NCBI GenBank assembly: GCA_017654935.2
Contig: CM065699.1
Coordinates: forward strand, 40,274,338 to 40,338,337
DNA: 64,000 bases
Reading direction: 5' to 3'
Origin: Phymorhynchus buccinoides
Lineage: Eukaryota; Mollusca; Gastropoda; Neogastropoda; Raphitomidae
The translations under genes and the position numbers were made by a program. Each line of letters starts with the position of its first letter. Within the stretch, counting starts at the first letter, position 1. The notes under the pieces were generated by a model that made no database searches, had not been told where the DNA came from, and was given only the letters and a program-made list of their open reading frames with translations. Below are positions 12,550 to 22,579 of the stretch, piece after piece.

Positions 12550-12770
12550 GCTTGTGTGTGTCAGTTTGTGTGTGTGTACGTGCTTGTGTTTGTGTCACTG
12601 TGTGTGTGTCAGTTTGTGTGTGAGTGTGTGTGTGTTCGTGCGTGCACGGCCAACTGGTGTGACAAGTAGAATAACAAGGTGTGTGTGTGTTTAATGTGTG
12701 TGTGCGCGTGCGTTTGTGTGTGTGCGTGTGTGTATGTGTGTGTGTGCACACGTTTTGAGATGATTTAATG
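12550..12770. repeat. TG microsatellite tract holding a copy of the CCDC102A exon 1 end
   Basis: Degenerate (TG)n. At 12643-12688 it contains gcacggccaactggtgtgac plus aagtagaataacaag|gtgtgtg, a diverged copy of the last codons of exon 1 (at 11757-11786) together with its donor site. Confidence 0.7.
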
Positions 12771-12886
12771 TGTTTGATGCATGCGAGGCCATGGGTCGTA
12801 TAATGTGTGGAGGTTGCTTTCAGAGGGTGATGGCGCTGGGTAAGGAAAGAAATGTCACTCATTTGTCATGTGAACTAGAATTATGT

Positions 12887-13391
12887 CAGGGGTCGCACTA
12901 GTGTTTTTTAAAACGCGTTTTGCTTGCGCGACGTCGGCCCAAAAATGCGTAAGGGAAGCAAAAAATCGCGTCAAAGAACAAAATGATAAATCTAAGCTAA
13001 AAACAATGAAAACAAGACTAGTGCTCAACAAAAACATCCATTTTTATTCACTAATCAGTCATTCACGGCGATCATCAAAGTCGACACGAGCCCTGTTACC
13101 ACCCCAATGCGCTTACAGTAATTTTCCCGCCACACTGCACTGCGCCTACGTCACAGCAGTACTGAAGGCAGTGGCACTTTTCTATAGTCTTGGAATAATG
13201 TTTGGTGTAGCAGAACCACTATCCGTGTAGGGACCGTAGGACTTCTAAAGTCTGATTCACCATCTAGACTCGGATGCGATTTTGAGCGGACGTCGTTTTG
13301 CGTACGGATTACGCGTAAACGGCGTAAAAATGCGTCAGCGATTTTTAAAACGTGTCAAATACGCAAGAAACAAGCGTTAGCGCGACCCCTG
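12887..13391. mobile_element. Non-autonomous DNA transposon with 6-bp target duplication
   Basis: The ends CAGGGGTCGCACTA and its near-complement (TAGCGCGACCCCTG) are bounded by the direct repeat ttatgt at 12881-12886 and 13392-13397. The subterminal regions are rich in CG-containing words (aaatgcgt, aaacgcg). The short open frame inside shows no transposase motif. The superfamily is uncertain; hAT- or P-like are possible. Confidence 0.75.
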
Positions 13392-13595
13392 TTATGTTTT
13401 GTTGTTTTATTTGTCTGCCTAGGAAATGTGATTTGTGCGTACATACATCATGTGTCTATTTCTTTTCTTTTAGAAAACAATCTTGCTACATCACCCACCA
13501 CATGTATGTTTTTCTTTATTTGAATATATAAAGTGTGAACACTGAGCACACTTTGGTGCGTACTTTTGCGCTAGCATAAATAATTGATCCAACAA

Positions 13596-13670
13596 AATGA
13601 TTCTTATTATTATTATCATCATCATCAACATCATCATCATCATCATCATCAACAACATCATCATCAACAA
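13596..13670 (+). repeat. ATC/ATT microsatellite forming the end of CCDC102A intron 1
   Basis: (ATT)n then (ATC)n with CAA interruptions runs to within four bases of the exon 2 acceptor (aaccag|GCC), so it replaces a normal pyrimidine tract. Confidence 0.9.
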
Positions 13671-13674
13671 CCAG

Positions 13675-14249
13675 GCCCGCAACGAGCGCAACAAGGCCAG
13701 GGAGGAGAACCGGCAGCTGCGCGCGCGTCTGGACCACGCGGTGAAAGAGTGCACCACCCTGAAGCGGCGGCTCCAAGGGCGGGTGGCGCCCGGCGACCCC
13801 AGCCCCCCCGACCTCAAATCACCGCCGGTGGACACCACCGCAGCCAACCAGCCGGTCGGTGACGACAGCTCGAAAAGAGACTCTGTGAAGGCGCTGCGCG
13901 TTAAAGGTTCGCCCAGCTCCTCCGACCTGAGCGTTCCGTCGGGTGGCGTCGTGGCAAAAAGCGAGAAGGAGAAGCAGGAGAAAGAGTTGAGCGAGAAAGA
14001 CGTTGACGCGGCCGAGAAGTCGGCATGGGGGGGCGAGGAGGGGGAGTGGGAGGTGTCCACCGGCGTTCTTCGCTGTTTCTCTGACGGCAAGTCCAGCGGT
14101 GGGCCGGACAGTGTGGCAGCCAACGTGCATGATGAAAACGCCAACGCCAGTGCTGCTGCCGCCGCTAGCTCGGCCGCCGCCTGTGAGCAGATGGTGCAGC
14201 TGCAGCAACAGATCCACCTGGCCCAGAAGACCATTCAGGATCACTCACA
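13675..14249 (+). CDS. CCDC102A: CCDC102A, coding exon 2
   Basis: 575 nt: 191 codons plus two bases. It opens ARNERNKAREENRQLRARLD, directly continuing exon 1 (family pattern K-x-R-x-E-R-N-x-A-R-E-E). It then runs through a variable Ser/Pro/acidic and Ala-rich linker (polyalanine near the end) into QMVQLQQQIHLAQKTIQDHS. The donor CACA|gtaggt is chosen because reading on meets TAG after one base, and because its phase (2 nt left over) fits exon 3. The linker is likely disordered and is longer than in vertebrates, as far as I recall that family. Confidence 0.9.
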
Positions 14250-14383
14250 GTAGGTCACAGCTTTTAGTTGTTGTTTTTTATTTTTAGGGCATCGTTAACG
14301 TGGCTTCTTTTTTTTCAGTTTTGAAAAAAAAAAATTATTATGAACTTTTCGAAAGAAGCAAACTAAATAAACATGCTATTTTT

Positions 14384-14650
14384 ATGTGTGCAACTTTTCC
14401 TGGTATGCAAGGATTTCCTGTTTTTGAATTTTACCAGAAAAGGAATTTCCTTTTTTTTTTTAAATTTGTCAAACAAGATCTTTGTGTGTCTACTGTATTT
14501 TTCAAACACTGTAAAATAAGCATTTGTATAAAATGCGGAAAAAGCAAACTAAAATACCTTCATAAATCAATTTTTTCTTCAGCTGCAGGGGGACATTACC
14601 CCTAGACCCCGGCCTTTCAGGTTTTTTTCATTTTGTGTAGTTGCTCCCAT
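14384..14650 (+). mobile_element. MITE with ATGGGTGCAAC-type ends
   Basis: It runs from atgtgtgcaacttttcctgg to gtgtagttgctcccat. The interior tttgtcaaacaagatctttg and cagggggacattacccctag is shared with copies at 24206-24476, 36999-38036 and 40205-40675. It lies in CCDC102A intron 2. Confidence 0.7.
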
Positions 14651-15277
14651 GTATGTTTTTCCTTTCATTAAATTCTCTCTTTATTGCATTGCATGAAGCA
14701 TTGGTTCTAATTTCTTAAGGCATTTTTTATGTGGAAGAGTTTGGATTCCACTGTGCGCATTCCTTTTCCTACGATTTAAAAACCAATCCTGATTTATTTA
14801 TATTGGTCATATATGCTTGCAATATTCTGAAATTAATGTGTGTGTGCATGCTAAGTTTAGTATAAGGTTCAGTATTTAGATGCATAAATTTCTATACATG
14901 TATGCTGAGTTAATTACGCTCTGGATCATAGCATTTTGTCTCGTACTGTAGTTTGCAGAACAGTTGTAATTGCATAGATCTATATTGCCACGCTCGAAGC
15001 CTTAGAAACGCAAGTCAAAATTGGTCAACTTCGTTGAGTTGGACTTGCCACTTGATCAAGACAAGCTGCATCATCTAACAAAGCTGTAAAACAACAATTT
15101 GCAGAGATAAAACACTAATGGTGACGCTAAATTAAAAAAAAGAAGAAAAATGCAATTTGTCCTGAAATGACCAAAATATTGAGTTTTCCATTCCTCATTT
15201 TGCGTTTCTGTGTTTTTCGAGAATATAATTTGCTTTGCTTGGAAAAGCTGCTTGTCATCACCAATCACTGTTTTCAG

Positions 15278-15386
15278 GGAGAAGGTGTCGCTGACCCGCA
15301 CGATAGAGAACCTGGAGGCTGAGCTGTCGTCACTGCGCGTCAGGTGTGAGGAGCTGAAGCAAAGCCGTCTGGATCTCACACATCAG
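15278..15386 (+). CDS. CCDC102A: CCDC102A, coding exon 3
   Basis: 109 nt. The first base completes a Gln codon, then 36 codons follow: EKVSLTRTIENLEAELSSLR and onward to SRLDLTHQ. This is a heptad-patterned coiled coil. Acceptor ttttcag|GGA, donor CAG|gtcagt, ending in phase 0. Confidence 0.88.
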
Positions 15387-15419
15387 GTCAGTCAGCGGGG
15401 CTAATTTTGATGCTTAGAG

Positions 15420-15810
15420 TGTAGAGTGGCACAGTGGTAACGCGTTCGCTTCGTGTCAAGTAAACCCGAGTTCGAACCTGGGTACAGGGGATTTTTCCTC
15501 TCACTTTGCACTAGGCCTTATGGTCTGAACGTGGAGTCTTTCGGACGAGACGATAAACAGAGGTCCCATGTGCCCATGCACTTAGCACACGTTAAACCCA
15601 GTGGCAATGAAAAAGTTGTCATTTGGTCAAATTTTACCCACCCCCCTCTCTCCCCTTTCCTTCCTCATCAGTCACAAAAATTGCATGCAAAAAAAGAAGA
15701 AGAAAAAAGAAAGTTGTCTGCGACACGCTCTCCAGGTGGGAGCAACCCAAATTTCACAGAGATGCCTCTGTGACTATAAAGTACCTAATACCTAAAAAAA
15801 AGAAGAAGAT
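15420..15810 (+). mobile_element. tRNA-derived SINE
   Basis: The Pol III head has box A tggcacagtggtaacgcg and box B gagttcgaacc (15468-15478). The body ends in ggtgggagcaacccaaattt and cacagagatgcctctgtgac, then an A/AAG-rich tail. A near full-length minus copy is at 37159-37512, and the 3' domain alone recurs at 18905-19015. The shared 3' domain is probably the LINE-recognition end. Confidence 0.8.
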
Positions 15811-15984
15811 AGATGTGCGTTTCTGATGATCAAAATTCCTATCTGGCGCACTGGGTTTTAGACCAACGTTTGCCTTGACCTTTAAAGGCTGTGTCAGACC
15901 AATTGACATAAGGCTAGAACACCAAGGCTACGTCAAAATGTTATGCTATGCGGGGATTGTCTTTCGCCATGTCAAGCTCCTGGC

Positions 15985-16170
15985 GTAACATCGTCGGACT
16001 CCAAAATCCCCCGATGTCAGGAGTGTGGCTGCTCGCGTGGCGGGGCAATTAAAAAAAATGATCACACATGCTCTCATCGGTAGCTGATGCACTTGTACCA
16101 TAGTGTTCAATTGCTTCCTCTGTTGGGATGATCCCTGGAGGCTTTTAGCCAGGGTACGACGACAGCAACA
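15985..16170 (+). mobile_element. SINE-like element with CAA-rich tail
   Basis: The sequence gagtgtggctgctcgcgtgg ... gatgatccctggaggctttt ... gacagcaaca recurs at 49165-49345 and 54010-54180, each ending in an imperfect (CAA)n tail in the same orientation. Confidence 0.55.
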
Positions 16171-16296
16171 CCAAAGACCAATGTGTCACTTAAACCTGTA
16201 ACAAATGTTTCCCTCATGCATACGTTTTGAAGAAAAAAAAGTAGCAATTATTTCAATTGTGTACCATATTTCAGATGTTGTTACTATATTTTCTGA

Positions 16297-16639
16297 ACAG
16301 GACATTTTTTTTAACAAGGTGTGGAAAGGTACCTGGGAAAGGGAAACACACGACGTTTCGAGTTGTAGACTCTTCTTCCGGTGTGGCTTGAGAGGACACG
16401 ACGTTTTGAGTCGTAGACTCTTCTTCCGGTGTGGCTTGAGAGGACACGACGTTTCGAGTCGTAGACTCTTCTTCCGGTGTGGCTTGAGAGGTTTCGAGTC
16501 GTAGAAGTCCTCTCAAGCCACACCGGAAGAAGAGTCTACGACTCGAAGCGTCGTGTGTTTCCCTTTCCCAGGTACCTTTCCACACCTTGTTAATTTTTTC
16601 CTGTTCTAAAAGGTACAGCAGTCACTCTTCTTCATTCCA
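16297..16639. mobile_element. Foldback element with internal tandem repeats
   Basis: About 70-bp inverted ends (ttaacaaggtgtggaaaggt, acctgggaaagggaaacaca) enclose three direct copies of a unit of about 62 bp (gacgtttcgagtcgtagact, cttcttccggtgtggcttga), followed by one inverted copy. The unit atattttctga flanks it directly at 16286-16296 and 16640-16650. It is inserted in a CGGACTATAAG-type MITE whose halves are at about 16250-16296 and 16640-16735. Confidence 0.75.
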
Positions 16640-16817
16640 ATATTTTCTGACTTTTTCATAAGTCACATTATAAGGTGTAGGGGTCTGAGTCTTGGGAAAA
16701 AAAGTATCGCCTTATAGTCCGAAAAATAGGGTAGTAGGAATTATTTCAAATGAGATTCATGTAGTGTAAGTGGTAAGGTATCAATCTGTCTTACATAGTG
16801 CATGTTTGTGCTTGAAG

Positions 16818-16934
16818 GTATCCAAAATGCGTGAGGATCATCAGAATGAGTTGGGTCGCCTGACGTCTGACCTGGAGGATGAGAATTCCAAGACGAGTTC
16901 CATGGACCGGCGACTGACGGAGCTACGAAGAGAG
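16818..16934 (+). CDS. CCDC102A: CCDC102A, coding exon 4
   Basis: 39 codons: VSKMREDHQNELGRLTSDLE and onward to MDRRLTELRRE, coiled coil. Acceptor cttgaag|GTA. The exon is followed not by GT but by GCAAGA, and no in-frame GT donor is nearby (a stop follows five codons later). The phase and the family pattern E-L-R-x-E-(L/I)-E-R-L-Q-A-E-N, split across exons 4 and 5, support a GC-AG intron here. Confidence 0.82.
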
Positions 16935-17099
16935 GCAAGAATACTGTGATTCTGGTTTTATTTGCGTTTCTATGTGGGTTTTTTTTTCTGTATTAATTAA
17001 CCCCTTCACTGCCGCCTACTACTTGCGCATACGCCGCCTGTTTGCCGCGCGATTTTTGAACGCAGCAATATCGCTACTTAGCGGCGACGTATTGTTTTT

Positions 17100-17102
17100 G
17101 TT

Positions 17103-17136
<34 letters not shown>
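17100..17136. repeat. TG microsatellite in CCDC102A intron 4
   Basis: Near-pure (TG)n about 60 bp before the exon 5 acceptor. Confidence 0.9.
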
Positions 17137-17138
<2 letters not shown>

Positions 17139-17193
17139 TACTCCATTACTTGCATTCCTATCAACTTACCGTTTCTTGGCTCTCTCGTTTTAG

Positions 17194-17684
<491 letters not shown>

Positions 17685-17916
17685 CGATTATATTAAAAAC
17701 GCATTCTTCTGAGGGTTTTTTCTGTTTTGAATTTTTTTTCTATTTTTTTTTTTTTTGTGTGTGCATTCTTCGGAGTTATTGTTCTTTGCGTCTCCCTAGA
17801 GCTCTTCTCATCAAGAGTTACTCGCTGTTCTTTGATATCGTTCATAGGCAAACGAACACAAAGGGATGCAATTAATAATAGGCGTGTTACGACGTCGCAA
17901 TACTTCAGCATAGTCC

Positions 17917-18140
17917 CAGATCTGTTTACTCTACACTTTTCGAGTAGTATTCTACTCAATTTGGATGTCTACTACTCTTCAAAATAGAAAAAAATGCTCT
18001 TTAATTCTTGATTGCTACTCATTTTCAGTGAACATTGTTTGATGGTTTAATGAATGATTAAAACTACACATTTCGCACCAAGACTACTCATTTCAGCTAT
18101 CCGGACTACTCAAGACTTGTGTAGGGAGTAAACAGGTCTG
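17917..18140 (-). mobile_element. CAGACCTGTTTAC-terminated MITE
   Basis: The ends cagatctgtttac and gtaaacaggtctg are inverted. The interior has many actactc/gagtagt words. Close relatives in the opposite orientation are at 34426-34636 and 54955-55168. Confidence 0.7.
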
Positions 18141-18361
18141 TATAAGGCCCTAATGCGTTTCGTAGCATCTGAAGGACATAGTTGAGGCCTGTAAATTTGG
18201 AGCGGAGTTGGCAATAAGCGTGCATCGCTCATAAGAGCGCGCTCATAAGCACACATTTGCATGCTCATAAGAGCGCATCCCTTCTGCCGATAAGAGCGCA
18301 TGTAGGCCACTGATTGCCAACTCTGATTTGTATCATTGCAATTCTGCGTATTCCTTGTTTT

Positions 18362-18442
18362 TCAGATAGGTTAGGGATAGGGTTAGGGATAGTTAGGGTT
18401 AAGAATAGGGTTAGGGATAGGGTTAGGGATAGGTTTAGTCCT
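18362..18442 (+). repeat. Telomere-like TTAGGG tract
   Basis: Degenerate (ttaggg/ttaggga) repeats of about 80 bp inside CCDC102A intron 5. TTAGGG is the usual metazoan telomere unit, so this may be an interstitial telomeric fragment or a chance G-rich minisatellite. Confidence 0.6.
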
Positions 18443-18796
18443 AGTCCACTCGTCTCAAAAACAACTTCGATGGAATTTATTTTAGTTTTGTTTTATATTA
18501 AACAAATTTTAGAATAAACATTCGTGAAATTAGTTACATACGTGACAATCTGTGTGTGTCTGTATATGTGTGTTAGCAAACCTCGATGATAAAAAACAAT
18601 GCGCTCATTTAGGACAGAAGCGATGCGCTCAATTACGATGCGCGTTTATCGACAATAGAAAAATGCGCGCTTATTGTATGCAGCTAGATCCTCCAAATGT
18701 TCCTCCAAATGGCGAACCTTAGTTCAGCTTGGAAGTGAACCTCGGTTAAAATATGACCAAGCTGTAGCATGATGTTTCATTGCCGTAGAACTAAAA

Positions 18797-18899
18797 CCAT
18801 TCATCGTACGGCTCTCCCTTTGCTGTTGGCCCACAGGATCTGACGGAGCTTCGGCACAGCCACAGCAAGACCTGTGTGCAATACGCCGGGCGAGAATAA
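18797..18899 (+). pseudogene. Partial duplicate of CCDC102A exon 6 and its acceptor
   Basis: The intron end ttcatcgtacggctctccctttgctgtt and the first 33 bases of the exon (18837-18869, DLTELRHSHSK) copy 20303-20376. After that the sequence diverges (TCVQYAGRE) and meets TAA at 18897-18899. The acceptor ccacag is intact. If spliced from exon 5 it would truncate the protein. It is either a duplication relic or a poison exon. Confidence 0.75.
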
Positions 18900-18904
18900 G
18901 CTGT

Positions 18905-19015
18905 ATCATGATTTGGTATTTGGTATACTCTAGTCACAGAGACTTATCTCTGTGAAATTTGGGCTGCTCTTCCCTGGAGAGCGCGTCGCCGCAAGTGCAG
19001 CGCCTACCCAATTTA
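18905..19015 (-). mobile_element. SINE 3' domain fragment
   Basis: The block tcacagagacttatctctgtg ... ggagagcgcgtcg matches the 3' domain of the tRNA-derived SINE at 15420-15810 in inverse orientation. Confidence 0.55.
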
Positions 19016-19028
19016 TAAAATTTTTTTT

Positions 19029-19960
19029 ATCTCAATTTTGGTAGTTTTGAGAAAAATGAAAATATTTTAAAAAATTAGCCGCGTTGAATACATTTGATTA
19101 ACAAGGGCATCGCCGAGCAGCAGCAACGCATTGTGACAATGCAAACCCGGCCAGAGTTATGTCGTCTCCCCCCCCCCCCACCCCCCAATAAACACACCAC
19201 TTTCCACCCTTACAGAACGCATAAAATACATAGCCCAAAATTTGAAGCAATTCTGTTCAGTAGTTCATGAGATACAGCTGAACTTTTATACAAACTTCCT
19301 TGCACCGAGTTATGTCCTCTCCCCCACCCCCACCCCCCCAATAAACACACCACTTTCCACCCTTAGAACGCATAAAATACATAGCCCAAAATTTGAAGCG
19401 ATTCTGTTCAGTAGTTCACGAGATACAGCTGAACTTTTATACAAAGTTCCTTGCACCATGGTACACCACCACACAAAATTTGAAGCGATTCTGTTCACTA
19501 GTTCACGAAATAAACCTGGGGGGAAATTACATAGCCCAAAGAAGGAAATTTCGGTTTTCAAGGTCAAACTTCAAGGTCAAGGTCAGCACGGTGTTGATTA
19601 GCGAAAGGAAGCTTCCTTTTCAAGCTGTCTACACTTCTGCCAATTTTAATCAAAGTCCAAACAGTAGTTTTCAAGATAATCGACACACACACACACACAA
19701 ACCGATCGCAAAACCACGGCCTCTGGCCGGGTAACTATGATGAATATGTTGTTCAAGACATTGCGAGTTTAGTCCTGCATTTTGTTAAAATTACTTAAAA
19801 CATTTTTTTTTAGGCTTGAAAAGAACGAAGATAAGAGGTTTTTGTCCTTAACTAGATCTGAATTTGGGACTTAAGAGTTTTTCTTCCATTTACACAACCT
19901 CATTTACCCCAGATAGAAAGCCATTAGAGATACAAGCTTTTGGTGGAAGGTGGTGGGAAA
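19029..19960 (-). repeat. Dispersed repeat split by a younger element
   Basis: The flanks 19029-19085 (caattttggtagttttgaga) and 19738-19960 (gacattgcgagtttagtcctg ... agatacaagcttttggtgg) match, inverted, the uninterrupted copy at 44551-44830. The middle (19144-19734) is bounded by acccggccagag and ctctggccgggt, so it is a separate inverted-ended element. That element contains a tandem duplication of a unit of about 140 bp (aataaacacaccactttcca). Confidence 0.65.
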
Positions 19961-20029
19961 AATTAGAAAGCTGACTATGTATCTAACTCAAAAAAACCAA
20001 AACTTGAGATACAATGTTTTTGTATTTCA

Positions 20030-20295
20030 CCGACGATCCCCATTTGGGGGCCTATGAAGCACTAAAGTTCTCAAGGACCCTCTAAAAGAATGTGCAGGGG
20101 GTCCCAGGGATGCACTAGAAACGTTCTTTTTAGCATTCGCAATGCCACTGGGACCCTCTATCTATCCCACCTCTAGGACCCTCTATACTGTAAGCACAAT
20201 GCCACAGGGACCCTCTATCCCGCCTCTAGGACCCTCTATGCCGTAATTGAAGGAGTCCCTGGGACCCCTTGTTTTGCGGGACGATTGGGAGCCCT
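20030..20295 (-). mobile_element. CAGGGCTCCC-terminated MITE
   Basis: The right end acgattgggagccctg is intact; the left end is eroded (gatccccatttgggggcc). The middle contains an extra copy of the gggaccctctatcYcRcctct segment. It ends 48 bp before CCDC102A exon 6. Confidence 0.75.
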
Positions 20296-20343
20296 GAATT
20301 CCTTTATCGTACGGCTCTCCCTTTGCTGTTGCTCCCCCCCCAG

Positions 20344-20514
20344 GAGCTGACGGAGCTGCGGCACAGCCACAGCAAGGTGCGCAAGACGCTGGGCGAGCGC
20401 CTGACGGAGCTGGAGCACTCCAAGCGCAGGGCCGACCAGTACGAGGCGGAGGTCAAGAAACTGCGGGCGCGGGTGGAGGAGCTCAAGAGAGACCTGGCCA
20501 CCGCTGAGGATGAG
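20344..20514 (+). CDS. CCDC102A: CCDC102A, coding exon 6
   Basis: 57 codons: ELTELRHSHSKVRKTLGERL, then ADQYEAEVKKLRARVEELKR and DLATAEDE. The block A-D-Q-x-E-A-E-V-(K/R)-K-L-R-x-R-V-E-E-L-K is the strongest CCDC102 family match in the window. Acceptor ccccccccag|GAG, donor GAG|gtgggt, phase 0. Confidence 0.95.
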
Positions 20515-20929
20515 GTGGGTTTATGAAGAATGTGAGGTGACTGGAGCGGATTAGTGGGTGGGGATGGGGATTTGATTTTGATTGGACTTTGGGTCTGATT
20601 TTCTATGCGTGCATGGGCGTACGCGAGTGTGTGTTCGTGTGTGTCGTTTCTCTTCATTTATATTTATTTTCATTTAAAAAAAATTTTATTATAATTTTGT
20701 TCCTTGTACAGGAGGCTTTAACTTTTAAGTTTAAGCTGGCGAGTGCGTGTGTTTTCAATTTTTTCTTCCGTTTGCATCTTATTCTCTCTTATTGTGCATG
20801 TGTATATTTATATGTATCTTGTATGATCTGTAGCTTGTATGTCCTGGTATTCTATTGTGTATTTCAATAATAGTGAATTAGTATTACGTGACTGTATTAT
20901 CATGTTCATGTGTGTTTTGTATATGCGTT

Positions 20930-21008
20930 GTATCTGTAAGGCGCTTTGAGCTGTTGTCAGGATACTGCGCCATATAAATGTTATTAATTATTATTATTAT
21001 TATTATTC
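20930..21008 (+). mobile_element. 3' end of an (ATT)n-tailed retroposon
   Basis: The sequence gtaaggcgctttgagctgtt ... gcgccatataaatg is followed by (ATT)n, as at 6560-6626 and 38980-39050. Confidence 0.6.
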
Positions 21009-21024
21009 CACCGTGCGATTGTCA

Positions 21025-21455
21025 CTCATTCAAGTTGTTCCGGCCATATATGTCCGGAATTAATAGATAGCAGTCAATTTGAGACATTTGCTTCAAGGAA
21101 AGTAAATCTGTGTGCACACCATACCTTGGTCACTTCTAAACTCGCTTCGCTCCCTTAGACCACAATTTTGCCTCTGACTTTGCTTTTGTTGTGGTTTGCT
21201 GTGGGGTAGCCAATCGGTGTAGAGAGTTTTTCTATATAAAGTCTATATATGAAAAAGTCTGATCTACCACTTCCCTATGTCTTAACCTGAAGTAAAAACC
21301 CGTAATCTTCTTTCATTTCTTCTTTTGTTTATGTATGTTTTGTTTGTGTGTATGGCTGGAGTGATTTGTGATTTTTTTTTAATAATTCAAAATCGTTGCG
21401 ATGCAAATGAGTTAAACTTTTCACTATTTCTTTTTTTGTTTTTTTGTTGTTGTTT
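21025..21455 (+). mobile_element. Inverted-ended repeat (ACTCATTCAAG ... AATGAGTTAA)
   Basis: The ends share ttaactcatt-type inverted repeats. The interior ccatatatgtccggaattaa, tttagaccacaattttgcct and gatctaccacttccctatgt matches the inverse copy at 35200-35613. A third fragment with the same end is at 22128-22200. Confidence 0.55.
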
Positions 21456-21464
21456 GTTTTTGCT

Positions 21465-21905
21465 GTCCCGTCTTCTGGGCTGTACAGTGGCGTTGCTCCC
21501 ACGCCGCTCGTTCCGAATCCCAATTCGCAGCTACACCCGGGTTTGTTCAGGTCGCAGAAACCGAGACCAGCAGTCCAAGGGGGGCGAATCTATGTTAGGC
21601 CGTCAGGAGGCAACCAACCGAGGAGACACTGCACTTCTGCTGAGTCACTTCGGTGGAGTTCAGTGGAGCCTGTTCAGGACACCACCTACTAAGCCCCCTA
21701 CTGACGACACTATTCTCTTAGTCGCGGAGCCAGCGTGAGTGAGGTCCTCCTCCGAGGGCGCCACCACGACCGTCCACCGACAGCTCCCCAGAACACACTG
21801 ATCCCAATGACTTTGACCCGAACGCACCAAGGCATAGACTGGATTGGAAACCGAAACTGAGGTCACCATGAGAGCAGGGCATGCAAAGCCACAGAATTGG
21901 AGACA
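21465..21905 (+). repeat. Dispersed repeat of about 440 bp, near full length
   Basis: The most complete copy of the family seen inverted at 2101-2890 and in part at 27140-27370 (gctgtcccgtcttctgggct ... gcagggcatgcaaagccac). Confidence 0.55.
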
Positions 21906-22040
21906 TTTTTTAATTTTATGATTGATGGAAAATGAGGCCGATGATAACGATGAGGATGATGCTATGGAGTTCCGTATCGGTCTGAGACTGCATGGCAGGG
22001 CTGTATTCTATGCTTCCTTTCATAATGATATCACTATTTC
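21906..22040 (-). mobile_element. Fragment of the 60660-61440 SINE
   Basis: The block aatgaggccgatgataacga ... tctatgcttcctttcataatg is the inverse of 61320-61445, which lies in the SINE-like repeat upstream of the zinc-finger gene. Confidence 0.5.
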
Positions 22041-22332
22041 ATCAATTAAAGTTCTTCTATTTTCTATACTGAGATATTTTGAAGATGTGTTAAAGTTTGT
22101 GGAAAAGAGGGGCTTATTTCGCCTTGGCTTAACGCATTCGCATCGCAACGATTTTGAATCATTAAAAAAACCTCAGTTCACTCCAGAAAATGCAGAAAAT
22201 AAAGACTAGTTTATCTAGCAAAACGACTAGAGGTTAGCAAGATACCTTTGGAAAAAGCCGAAATGGACAGCTTTTCAAGTTTGAAACTTTTCTCTCATTG
22301 TCTCATGGAATTCTCATGGAATAGGATGTGCC

Positions 22333-22572
22333 TTAACCCTTTTGCCATCAGCCGTTTTTCAGCAAAACAAATACCATCTGGGTAGAGAAAATAAAATACC
22401 TGCAATATTGCGAGTTTCACTGTGACATATTATATAACATTAGGCCTATCCTTGCCTCCCAAATTTAAGAAAATAGTGTCTTTGGATTTGGGCCCTGATT
22501 TGATGCCTTTTAGTGACATGGGCGTTAAACCATTGTGGTGCTAAAATGCGACATTGGCGGTGAAAGGGTTAA
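22333..22572. mobile_element. piggyBac-like MITE (TTAA-flanked)
   Basis: Left end TTAACCCTTTTGCCATCA, right end TTGGCGGTGAAAGGGTTAA. It has the family interior seen at 10909-11154. It lies in CCDC102A intron 6. Confidence 0.75.
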
Positions 22573-22579
22573 ACTAATT

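Noticed and set aside
13491..14244. Minus-strand frame of 247 codons across CCDC102A exon 2
   Set aside because: Shadow of a GC-rich coding exon; the plus strand gives the family protein.
16981..17060. Ninth TTAA MITE (ttaaccccttcactgccgcc)
   Set aside because: Only one end matches; no partner end or family interior nearby.
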